Notes under the pieces: generated by a model | Told to the model about the DNA's origin: nothing | What the model saw: the letters and a program-made list of their open reading frames with translations, nothing else | Databases searched by the model: none | DNA from: Rhodospirillales bacterium | Lineage (GTDB): Bacteria; Pseudomonadota; Alphaproteobacteria; Rhodospirillales; Casp-alpha2 | Assembly (NCBI GenBank): GCA_017644185.1 | Contig: JAEPMA010000006.1 | Span: 143,728 to 207,727 of the forward strand | DNA length: 64,000 bases | Direction: 5' to 3' | Part shown: positions 41,835 to 50,226 of the stretch, piece after piece | How the letters are laid out: each line of letters begins with the position of its first letter | How positions within the stretch are numbered: position 1 is the stretch's first letter | Program-made: the position numbers and the translations under genes

Positions 41835-43198
41835 TTGCCGGCCTGCCTGACGGCGGACTGCGCGCTCTCAGGTTCGATAATTTCTTTCAGGGAGATGCCA
41901 AGGACGTCCCTGTTCGATGCCCGCAACTCGTTGATGCGTTCTTCCAGCCGACCGCGCCACTGCTCGTCACCACGCAAAATGGCGTACTCCGAAAAACCGA
42001 GCCCCAACTTCTGATAGAGATCGTGCAACGTCACCGTTTCCGGGTCCCGGGCGAGAATCCAACGCTTTGCTGCTGTGCGTTCAACGTAGTGCGCGGCTCG
42101 TAGTTGATTGAGGATTCGGTCAACAGCCTCGCCGCCGCCACCGGTGGACCTCAATATCCGTGATCTGTGAACGCCGCCTTTGCCGTCCCGGCTGGCTTCG
42201 TAAAGGGATGCCAGGACCTGAACTGCGATCACCAGACGCATGCTGGACCCGACGTTGGATGACAAAGGTTTGCCGCCGGCGGACTGCCATTCGCTGACGC
42301 TCGCGGTCAGCAGGGCACCGATCAAAACCACCAACCAAGACAGATACATCCAGACCAGGAAGATCGGTATGACCGACATCGCGCCGTAAATATTCTGATA
42401 TGTCGGGAAAGTGATGATGTACCAGCCGAAAATTTTCCGGAGCACCGTAAACGCGATCCCCGCGAGGGCTCCGCCGGCTAAGCCCGCCGTCAAGCTGACG
42501 GGTCTGTTGGGAATGATGATGTAGAACACGGCTAACAGGATGATCATCATCACGGTTGGCAGAATCGTACCGAAAAACGCGGCGGTTCCACCTTCGGATT
42601 CGATTCCGATCCACTGTGTTGCGGCATAGAAATAAGTTGCAAGGGAGAAACTGGCCCCGAGTAAAAGCGGGCCGAGTGTCAGGAGCGCCCAAAATACGAG
42701 AAGACGGGGCACGATCGCGCGCGAGCGAACGACCCGGAATATGGAATTTAGGTCTGCCTCGATGGTCGCCAAAAGCAATACGGCCGTTGCGGCGAGGGCG
42801 ATAATACCGACGGCGCTGAGTGTCGTGGTGTTTTGTACGAATGTATTGAAGTGGTGTTTTGCCGCATCCGCCGTTTCGGGAAGCAGGTTGGCGAAAACGG
42901 CTTCCTGTATCGTCTCGCGAACCCCCTCGAAAACCGGGAATGCGGCCAGCATGGAAAAAGCGATGGCGGTCAATGGTACGACGGCGAGCAGCGACGTGTA
43001 GCTCAAGCCGGCAGCCATCCTGAGGCAGCGGTCCTCACCGAAGCGGCGACCGACAAATTTGATAAAGGCACCGGTTTCGTTGAGGATGACCTCAAGCCCG
43101 GCCTGGTGCTCTTTTTCTTCCTCATCAGGGAGGATATTGGCGCTGTCGTCGGCGAAATCTTCGGGTTCGAGGTATTCGCCGTTCTTATTTTCGGCCAT
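41831..43198 (-). CDS. YihY/BrkB family inner-membrane protein
   Basis: 455 residues from ATG 43198, which follows GGAG; ATG 43225 is the alternative. Six transmembrane helices fill about residues 50-300, with the family opening GLSYTSLLAVVPLTAIAFSM and the later IYGAMSVIPIFLVWMYLSWLVVLIGALL. The C-terminal ~150 residues are soluble and helical with a winged-helix-like TGGGGEAVDRILNQLRAAHYVERTAAKRW region. Function unknown; the former ribonuclease BN label is wrong for this family. The acidic N-terminus is cytosolic. Confidence 0.9.
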   Translation of the reverse strand: MAENKNGEYLEPEDFADDSANILPDEEEKEHQAGLEVILNETGAFIKFVGRRFGEDRCLRMAAGLSYTSLLAVVPLTAIAFSMLAAFPVFEGVRETIQEAVFANLLPETADAAKHHFNTFVQNTTTLSAVGIIALAATAVLLLATIEADLNSIFRVVRSRAIVPRLLVFWALLTLGPLLLGASFSLATYFYAATQWIGIESEGGTAAFFGTILPTVMMIILLAVFYIIIPNRPVSLTAGLAGGALAGIAFTVLRKIFGWYIITFPTYQNIYGAMSVIPIFLVWMYLSWLVVLIGALLTASVSEWQSAGGKPLSSNVGSSMRLVIAVQVLASLYEASRDGKGGVHRSRILRSTGGGGEAVDRILNQLRAAHYVERTAAKRWILARDPETVTLHDLYQKLGLGFSEYAILRGDEQWRGRLEERINELRASNRDVLGISLKEIIEPESAQSAVRQAGN

Positions 43199-43367
43199 CC
43201 TAGTCTCCATCCGATTGACGCCCACGCAACCGTATTATATGGCAAAGCTTCTCCGGCAAAACATATTGTGCGTCGACATGGCTTGACCGGACTTTTGCGT
43301 GTAGCATGCTCTATGGGCTGATTCTCGCCGCCGGGGATCGAGTATTTGGAAGACGAGGAAGTTTAAG

Positions 43368-44180
43368 ATGGCTCAACCTGCACCTTTGATGCACGGAAAG
43401 CGCGGCCTTGTGATGGGTGTCGCCAACGATCGTTCCATCGCGTGGGGCATCGCCAAAGCGGCGTTCGACCAGGGGGCGGAACTGGCGTTCACGTATCAGG
43501 GCGAGGCGCTGCAAAAACGCGTGCTGCCGCTTGCCGAATCGGTCAATTCCGACCTCGTGCTGCCTTGTGACGTGACGGACTTCGCCAGCATCGATTCGGT
43601 TTTCGACACGCTTAAGGAAAAATGGGGAGGCCTCGACTTCCTCGTGCACGCGGTTGCGTATTCGAACAAGGACGAGCTGAAGGGCGCCTACGTTGACACA
43701 ACGCCCGAGAATTTCGCGCTGACCATGAACGTCAGTTGTTACTCGTTCACCGCTGTCTGCCAGCGCGCCCGCCCTTTACTGAATGAGGGGGCCAGCCTGC
43801 TGACGCTGACATATTATGGCGCCGAACGGGTAATGCCGCATTACAACGTCATGGGTGTCGCTAAGGCGGCGCTCGAAGCCAGTGTCCGCTATCTCGCCGA
43901 GGATCTCGGTAAGGACAGCATTCGCGTGAATTCGCTCTCGGCCGGGCCGATGAAAACGCTGGCAGCGAGTGGGATCGGTGATTTTCGCTATATCCTGAAA
44001 TGGAACGAATACAACTCGCCGCTGCGCCGTAACGTCAATATGGATGATATCGGAGGGGCTGGGGTCTACCTGCTGTCGTCGCTGTCGAGCGGTGTGACGG
44101 GCGAGAATCATCATGTGGATTGCGGCTATAACATCGTCGGCATGAAGGCCGTCGATGCACCCGACATCTCCGTCGTCTGA
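43368..44180 (+). CDS. fabI: Enoyl-[acyl-carrier-protein] reductase (NADH)
   Basis: 270-residue SDR-type enoyl-ACP reductase. The N-terminal cofactor site GVANDRSIAWGIAKA (about residues 17-31) is diagnostic for FabI. The catalytic pair is in the segment YYGAERVMPHYNVMGVAKAA (Tyr and Lys at about residues 157 and 165). It performs the last reduction of each fatty acid elongation cycle and is the triclosan target in many bacteria. It precedes aroC by 14 bases in the common alphaproteobacterial arrangement. Confidence 0.97.
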   Translation: MAQPAPLMHGKRGLVMGVANDRSIAWGIAKAAFDQGAELAFTYQGEALQKRVLPLAESVNSDLVLPCDVTDFASIDSVFDTLKEKWGGLDFLVHAVAYSNKDELKGAYVDTTPENFALTMNVSCYSFTAVCQRARPLLNEGASLLTLTYYGAERVMPHYNVMGVAKAALEASVRYLAEDLGKDSIRVNSLSAGPMKTLAASGIGDFRYILKWNEYNSPLRRNVNMDDIGGAGVYLLSSLSSGVTGENHHVDCGYNIVGMKAVDAPDISVV

Positions 44181-44194
44181 CGCAGGGTCGTTGA

Positions 44195-45268
44195 ATGTCG
44201 CATAACACCTTCGGTCATCTGTTCCGGGTTACGACCTTTGGCGAGAGCCACGGCCCCGCGCTGGGCTGTGTCGTCGACGGCTGTCCGCCCGGTATCGAAC
44301 TGACCGAAGCGGACATCCAGCCGTTTCTCGACAAGCGCCGCCCGGGGCAGTCGAAGTACACGACCCAGCGTCAAGAAAAGGACCAGGTCAAGATTCTCTC
44401 CGGTACGTTTGAGGGGAAGACCACCGGCACCTCGATTGGTTTGCTGATCGAGAACACCGATCAACGTTCGAAGGACTATGGCGAGATCAAGGACAAATAC
44501 CGCCCGGGTCACGCGGATTATACCTACGACGCCAAGTACGGCTTTCGCGATTATCGCGGGGGTGGGCGTTCGTCGGCGCGCGAGACCGCAATGCGGGTCG
44601 CAGCGGGTGCCGTTGCACGCAAGGTGTTGCCACCCGAAATCGTGATCAAGGGCGGCCTGATCCGAATGGGTGACAAGGCCGTTCCTGACGATGTGCGTGA
44701 TTGGGACGCCGTCGACAACAATCCGTTCTTCGCACCTGATACGGCGACCGCCGAGGAATTCGCGGGGTATCTGGATGGAATCCGTAAGAAAGGGTCTTCC
44801 GTCGGAGCCGTGATCGAGGTGATCGCGTCCGGTGTTCCGGCCGGTTGGGGCGCACCCGTTTATGGGAAGCTGGATGCGGAACTCGCTTTGGCGATGATGA
44901 GCATTAACGCCGTCAAAGGGGTGGAGATCGGCGCGGGAATGGATGCCGCGAAGCTCACTGGAGAGGAAAACGCCGACGAGATGCGCTTTGACGCGGATGG
45001 TAAGCCCGAATTCACCTCGAACAACAACGGTGGTGTGTTGGGCGGGATTTCAACGGGTCAGGACGTGGTCGTTCGCTTTTCGGTGAAGCCGACCAGCTCG
45101 ATCCTGACGCCGCGCGCGACGATCGACAAAAACGGCAAAGAAACCGAGATCGTGACCAAGGGCCGTCATGATCCCTGTGTCGGTATCCGCGCTGTTCCCA
45201 TCGGTGAAGCGATGATGGCGTGCGTTCTCGCGGATCAGTTCCTGCGACACCGCGGACAGTGCGGCTGA
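44195..45268 (+). CDS. aroC: Chorismate synthase
   Basis: 357 residues, normal length. Signatures are [20 protein letters not shown] at the start (residues 10-29), the Arg-rich [30 protein letters not shown] (about 105-135) and [19 protein letters not shown] near the end. It converts EPSP to chorismate with reduced FMN, the last step of the shikimate pathway. The 12-bp hairpin after it is a probable shared terminator with the convergent SRAP gene. Confidence 0.98.
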   Translation: MSHNTFGHLFRVTTFGESHGPALGCVVDGCPPGIELTEADIQPFLDKRRPGQSKYTTQRQEKDQVKILSGTFEGKTTGTSIGLLIENTDQRSKDYGEIKDKYRPGHADYTYDAKYGFRDYRGGGRSSARETAMRVAAGAVARKVLPPEIVIKGGLIRMGDKAVPDDVRDWDAVDNNPFFAPDTATAEEFAGYLDGIRKKGSSVGAVIEVIASGVPAGWGAPVYGKLDAELALAMMSINAVKGVEIGAGMDAAKLTGEENADEMRFDADGKPEFTSNNNGGVLGGISTGQDVVVRFSVKPTSSILTPRATIDKNGKETEIVTKGRHDPCVGIRAVPIGEAMMACVLADQFLRHRGQCG

Positions 45269-45280
45269 TCGCGCACTATT

Positions 45281-45309
45281 CGTCATCCTGAATCATGTTC
45301 AGGGTGACG
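45281..45309. terminator. Bidirectional terminator hairpin between aroC and SRAP gene
   Basis: CGTCATCCTGAA (45281-45292) pairs with TTCAGGGTGACG (45298-45309), 12 bp with one G-T pair and a five-base loop. It stands between two convergent stops, with a T5 tract at about 45321 on the plus strand. The outer GTCA/TGAC words match those of the repeat at 1522-1588, so it may be a relative of that element. Confidence 0.6.
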
Positions 45310-45324
45310 GACAGTGATTGCTTT

Positions 45325-45909
45325 TTATCCGAAAAGATCACCCTGCGCAGGTGCCGGTGGCATCTCTTCTTCGTAGCTGAGCTCGTCTGCGTAGGGCACA
45401 AGCACGTTGGCGACGTCCGCGAATGCCGCGCCGCCGATCCAACGTGCGGCGGTTTCCGTCGTCAGTACCACCGGCATCCGGTTATGAATATGGGCGATAG
45501 ACGGCGCGGGTGCGCAGGTGACGATGGTAAAGCGTTCCCCATCCGACAGGCCAGCCATCCCGAAAACCTGCACACCTGGAACGCTGATCCTGTTCTTGAG
45601 CTTCTTTCCATCCTCGGTCTTGCGCCACTCGAAGTAAGCTGAGGCGGGTACGATGCAGCGATTTTCCAGCACCCCGCGAAACGTTGCTTTTTCGGTCAGC
45701 GTTTCGCTTCGGGCATTGATCATGGGCTGCTTCGACCAGTCGACGGCGAAGCCCCAGGGCTGCATCATTGCGGTTTTCCCGATCCCGATGATCAGCGACA
45801 GATCGGTCGGCCGAAGTTGTTCCTCGTTAGGCATCGGCGGCGCTTCGTCGAGGCCGAAGGCGTTCATCACGTCACGGGGAACCGCGTTCAATTCGAAGTT
45901 CGAGCACAT
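45325..45909 (-). CDS. SOS response-associated peptidase (YedK/HMCES)
   Basis: 194 residues with the SRAP features: Cys2 directly after the initiator Met (MCSNFEL), MINARSET (about residues 84-91), ASAYFEW and the late His in HNRMPVVL. After Met removal Cys2 forms a thiazolidine cross-link with abasic sites in single-stranded DNA, shielding them. No LexA-box-like site is clear upstream. It converges with aroC. Confidence 0.93.
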   Translation of the reverse strand: MCSNFELNAVPRDVMNAFGLDEAPPMPNEEQLRPTDLSLIIGIGKTAMMQPWGFAVDWSKQPMINARSETLTEKATFRGVLENRCIVPASAYFEWRKTEDGKKLKNRISVPGVQVFGMAGLSDGERFTIVTCAPAPSIAHIHNRMPVVLTTETAARWIGGAAFADVANVLVPYADELSYEEEMPPAPAQGDLFG

Positions 45910-46024
45910 GGCCGTATCATAGCCGTTCAGACGCTCGCGTCAGCCGTCAAAATCCTGGATTTTCGATTAACCGCAACGCTTTAACGGTCTGGCCAGCGGT
46001 CCCGCTTTAAAGTACCGTCTGGTC

Positions 46025-46783
46025 ATGAGCGACACCGACTCACATCCTGACGACAGAAAGACAGTCATCATTACGGGCGCCAGCCGCGGCATCGGCCATT
46101 ACACCGCGCGGCTGTTCCTGGAGAGGGGCTGGTACATCATCACGTGCTCGCGCGAAGACACACCAGAAGCCTGCAAGCGTGAACCCAAATGGACCTGCCA
46201 CATCCCCACCGATCTGGGTGACGACGCCAGTATCCAGAACTTCATCGACGAGGCGCGAAAAGCGCTCGATGGCGCGCCGCTGCATGCGCTCGTCAATAAC
46301 GCCGGTATGTCGCCGAAAACCCCGTATAAAGAGCGCCTTGGTGTGCTCAACGGGGATTTGGACGCTTGGCATGACGTGTTCGAACTGAATTTCTTCGCGC
46401 CCCTGAAGCTGTCACGCGGTTTCGCCGGTGATCTTCACAAAGGGAAAGGCGCGATCGTCAATATCACCTCTATCGCTGGGCACTACATCCATCCATTCGC
46501 GGGCTCAGCCTATTCGATCTCCAAGACTGCCCTTTCCGGTTTGACCCGCGAGATGGCGAACGAATTCGCGGAACTGGATGTGCGTGTGAACGCCGTCGCG
46601 CCAGGCGAGATCGAGACCGAAATGGTCGGACCCGAGTACGATCTGCTCATCCCGCGTATCCCGTTACAGCGTATGGGTACGCCCGCCGACGTTGCCGGCA
46701 CCATCTATTATCTCTGTTCGGACGACAGCAAGTATGTGACCGGTACGGAGGTGTGGGTGACCGGCGGCCAGCATCTTTTCTGA
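46025..46783 (+). CDS. Short-chain dehydrogenase/reductase
   Basis: 252-residue classical SDR. The cofactor motif TGASRGIG is at about residues 18-25, NNAG at about 90, catalytic Ser in NITSIAG and the YSISK pair (Tyr and Lys at about 161 and 165), with a later GTPADVAGTIYYLCSDDSKYVTGTEVWVTGG ending. It oxidises or reduces an unidentified alcohol or ketone with NAD(P). It lies 24 bases before the giant glycosyltransferase-like gene and may be co-transcribed, so a sugar or polyol substrate is possible. Confidence 0.92.
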   Translation: MSDTDSHPDDRKTVIITGASRGIGHYTARLFLERGWYIITCSREDTPEACKREPKWTCHIPTDLGDDASIQNFIDEARKALDGAPLHALVNNAGMSPKTPYKERLGVLNGDLDAWHDVFELNFFAPLKLSRGFAGDLHKGKGAIVNITSIAGHYIHPFAGSAYSISKTALSGLTREMANEFAELDVRVNAVAPGEIETEMVGPEYDLLIPRIPLQRMGTPADVAGTIYYLCSDDSKYVTGTEVWVTGGQHLF

Positions 46784-46807
46784 TCCGCATGAGCCTGGGG
46801 GAGGTTA

Positions 46808-49800
46808 ATGGCGGTTCGCGTTAAACCGGTTCGGGTGAGCAAGACCGCAATCGACGGGGTCGAAAACGCGGTGCACTTCTATCGCCGTGAAATCGACGCC
46901 AGGCCCAGGCCAGCCGGCTCGTTTCTGGGGGCGTTCGTGAAACACAGCGGTGTTCCGGCGTTTTTCTGTCAGTCCCACGATCCGCAGGATTTCGACGATT
47001 TCGTCAGCCGTGTCGCCAAGGCCGACGCCGATCAACGTGAATGCAGGTATGTTGCGCCCGGAGACCGGCGGGGGTTCAAGGACGCCCCGGTCTTAAGGCT
47101 TTCGGGCGCCGAGATCGCACCGTTGATGTGGCGCCGCCGCACTTTCGGTCAGCGGCATTATTCGGTCGTCGGCGAGATCGAGCATCTGGGCGCGGCATCC
47201 ACTCAGGCGGCGCTCTGCGATCTTCTGACGGCGCCGGCACAGCACTGGGATGCGATGATCTATCCCTCTAAAACCGTCAAGCAAGCGGCGGAGCGTCTTT
47301 TCGCGACACAGGCGGAGTATCTGGGTTTCCGGATGGGCGGGCAGCATGAATATGGTGGTGTCGGCTTCGTCATCCCCCCCGGAATCAACGCCGGCGTCTA
47401 TACGGAAACGGAGGAGACCCGTTCGCTGAGGGAGGGGGTCCGGCGGCGTCTTGGCATTCGCGAAGATGATTTCTGCGTGCTCACGACCGGCAATTTCGCC
47501 TTCTATCAGCGCGCGCACCCGACGCCCTTGTATTTGGCGTTGGAAGCAGCGGCGCGCCGGACGGGCGTGCGCATTCACCTTGTTCAGGCGGGATGGTTCG
47601 ACAACGAAAAGATCGAGCGCGCTTACCGGGATGCGATCCGTGAATTCGCGCCCGCCGTGAACGCGATCTTTTTGGATGGGCGCGAAGCCGACATCCGCGA
47701 CCGGGTATGGTTTGCCGCTGACGCCTATGCGGCGTTCGATGATGCGGTCACTCATGGCGTTGATACGGAAATGCTCGAAGCGATGGCGGCGGGCTTGCCC
47801 GTCGTTGCCGCCGATTGGGGGGCAAACCGGGACGTTATCGCCACTGGCGAAAACGGCTATTTGGTGCCGACATGGTTGCCGTTACCTGAAAGTGGCGGTG
47901 ACCTGACCCTGGCACCCGAGAACGAGATTATGGCTGCGGGGGGCGAGCGGGCGGATATCTTCCTTGCCGGGACGGTGAGCCAGACCACCGCCATCGACGT
48001 CCGCGTTGCGGCGGAAGTGCTTGAAGCGCTTGCCGGTGACATCGAGCATCGCAGGAAAATGAGCCAAGCCGCCCGAAAGACGGCGTTGCAGAGCTATGAC
48101 TGGCCGATAGTGATCAGACGGCATCAGGCTCTGTGGTCGGAACTCAGACGTATACGTGCCGATGCCGCCGAGATCGCGCCGCCCGTCACGGGCCGTCCTG
48201 CTATCCCGCATCTCGACGATCCGTTCTCCGTGTTTCAGGCGTTTTCCTCTCATCCGATTTCGGAGAAGACCCGGGTCTCGCTGTCACCGGGACTGGCGCG
48301 CGGGGAGGGGGTGGCGAACCGGCTCGCCCGGCTCCGCGAGAACCCGATCAACGATACGGCGGGGCATGCCCTTTTGGAGCCCGATGAGCAGGCGCATGTC
48401 CTGGATCATCTCTCCGAGCGGGAGGGTGTCGAAGTTATTCAGATTGCGGAATTGCTGCCGGAACGCCGCCGCTACCGGTTGCCGCGAACGCTTGGCTGGC
48501 TCGCGAAAATGGGGATTGTCCGGCTAACACCACCTGCAAAGGCGGAAGCGCCGGAGACCTCGGAAGCACCTGTAGGCGTTTCGATGGTCGATCTGGGGAT
48601 CACCGCGCGCAGGCAAGGGTCGGATAAAGCGGCCGCCGAATATTTCCAAAACGCTTTGGCGCAGAACCCGACCGACCCACTGGCGAACCAACACATGGGC
48701 GAGATGATGGCCGAGGCGCACGATCTTCAGAAAGCGGTTAACTATTTCGAAAAGGCCGTCGCCGGGAACCCAACCGCCGTCGACGCCCGCTTGGATTTGG
48801 GTAAGGCGCTGTTTCTAAAAGGTGATCAGCAGGGTGGGATCGCGTATCTTCAGGAAGCGGTATCCTTGGCGCCTGAAAACGCGGATGCGCATTACCTCTT
48901 AGGGGCGGCGTATCGGCGCGCCGGTGCCGCCGAAGAAGCGGTCAAATCGCTGGAACGCAGCCTACGTCTCTCACCAAAAAGGATCGAGGCGTTGGTGCAT
49001 CTTGGATATGCCCGAAAAAGCGCCGGCCGTCGCGCGGAATCCCTGCAGGCGTTTCGCGATGCGTTGAAGCTGGCACCGCAGAACCTCTTCGCGCATGCCG
49101 GCGAGATGAGCCTGGGTGTCGAGAGGGATGGGCGGCGTTTGCTGGAGCGCGATACGTCCGCAAGGCGCGTCGCCATGCATTTCAATGGTGCGCAGCAGTA
49201 TTTCCCGCTAGCCGCTTTGTTCGCGCAGGCGGAGGGCAGGCACTGGCCATTGATCACATCGGACGGCCGCGATCTGGTCGAATTCAAACCTGATGTCGTG
49301 GTGGTTGGTGGGACTCAGACGGCACAAGTGCGCGATCTGGTCCCCAATGCCCTGATTATTTCAATCCCCGCGTTCCTGGCATCTCAAAACCGCCATCGGG
49401 CGGCCTTCGACGGGGCGGATATCGCGGTCGCACCCGGACATATGATCGGTGATGCGTGGGTGAAACTAGGGCTGATCGACACCTTGCAGGTCCGGGTTTG
49501 CGGGCATCTGCCGCTTGACCCGATCTTTCGGGGCGATCACGTGGGGCTGCCGCGTGCGCTGATGGATGCGGGCGCGACCGTGCTCTATGCGCCGGGACAC
49601 CGACCGCAGATGTCGTCGGCGGATATGTTGGGTGAGAACGTGGTGGACCTGATCCGTGGAGGGCGACATGACGTGACTTTGGTCATCAAGCCGCACCCAG
49701 AAACCTTCGTCCGCCAACCGAAATGGATCGAGATCTGGTCGAAAGCCGCCCAGGAGCATGACCGGGTGGTCTTCGTCGAGGATCCGGATGCCGATATTAT

Positions 49801-50137
49801 CCCCTATATGAAGGCTGCCGACGTCCTCGTCAGCGATGTTTCCAGTACGATCTTCGACTTCCTGACCATCGACCGGCCGATCCTTTTGCTGCGAAACCCG
49901 GGTCATGCGGAGGATGCGGAAGCCTTTGACCCACAAGGGATCGAATGGCGCTGGCGGGAGGTCGGCCGTGACGTCGGCGCGGTCGAAAATCTGGCGCGCG
50001 CCGTCGATCTGGCGCTTAAAACCCCGGATGCGGGGACGGAATTGCGCGAACGCTATCGTCAGGCGCTGTTCGGTGATACCCAGGATGGCCTCACGGCCGA
50101 GCGCATTATCGACCTGATTACGGAGTTATCCACGTAA
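46808..50137 (+). CDS. Three-part GT4 / TPR / CDP-glycerol-transferase-like protein
   Basis: 1109 residues, preceded by GGGGAGG. Residues about 1-440 look like a GT4-type glycosyltransferase; the donor-site region reads GVDTEMLEAMAAGLPVVAADWG (about 316-337). About 440-590 is a linker with a winged-helix-like patch. About 590-760 holds five TPRs (for example NPTDPLANQHMGEMMAEAHD). About 780-1109 resembles the CDP-glycerol glycerophosphotransferase fold, with IKPHPETF near 960 and DVSSTIFDFL near 1020. No signal or membrane segment is visible. It could build a surface glycan or teichoic-acid-like polymer, or modify a protein. The SDR gene lies directly upstream. Confidence 0.82.
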   Translation: MAVRVKPVRVSKTAIDGVENAVHFYRREIDARPRPAGSFLGAFVKHSGVPAFFCQSHDPQDFDDFVSRVAKADADQRECRYVAPGDRRGFKDAPVLRLSGAEIAPLMWRRRTFGQRHYSVVGEIEHLGAASTQAALCDLLTAPAQHWDAMIYPSKTVKQAAERLFATQAEYLGFRMGGQHEYGGVGFVIPPGINAGVYTETEETRSLREGVRRRLGIREDDFCVLTTGNFAFYQRAHPTPLYLALEAAARRTGVRIHLVQAGWFDNEKIERAYRDAIREFAPAVNAIFLDGREADIRDRVWFAADAYAAFDDAVTHGVDTEMLEAMAAGLPVVAADWGANRDVIATGENGYLVPTWLPLPESGGDLTLAPENEIMAAGGERADIFLAGTVSQTTAIDVRVAAEVLEALAGDIEHRRKMSQAARKTALQSYDWPIVIRRHQALWSELRRIRADAAEIAPPVTGRPAIPHLDDPFSVFQAFSSHPISEKTRVSLSPGLARGEGVANRLARLRENPINDTAGHALLEPDEQAHVLDHLSEREGVEVIQIAELLPERRRYRLPRTLGWLAKMGIVRLTPPAKAEAPETSEAPVGVSMVDLGITARRQGSDKAAAEYFQNALAQNPTDPLANQHMGEMMAEAHDLQKAVNYFEKAVAGNPTAVDARLDLGKALFLKGDQQGGIAYLQEAVSLAPENADAHYLLGAAYRRAGAAEEAVKSLERSLRLSPKRIEALVHLGYARKSAGRRAESLQAFRDALKLAPQNLFAHAGEMSLGVERDGRRLLERDTSARRVAMHFNGAQQYFPLAALFAQAEGRHWPLITSDGRDLVEFKPDVVVVGGTQTAQVRDLVPNALIISIPAFLASQNRHRAAFDGADIAVAPGHMIGDAWVKLGLIDTLQVRVCGHLPLDPIFRGDHVGLPRALMDAGATVLYAPGHRPQMSSADMLGENVVDLIRGGRHDVTLVIKPHPETFVRQPKWIEIWSKAAQEHDRVVFVEDPDADIIPYMKAADVLVSDVSSTIFDFLTIDRPILLLRNPGHAEDAEAFDPQGIEWRWREVGRDVGAVENLARAVDLALKTPDAGTELRERYRQALFGDTQDGLTAERIIDLITELST

Positions 50138-50226
50138 TACACAATATATGCGCTAAAATCGTGTTTACGGCGCATGATATTGGGCCTTAACATTATCGAC
50201 CCTCAAACCGCCGGGAGAACGGGACG

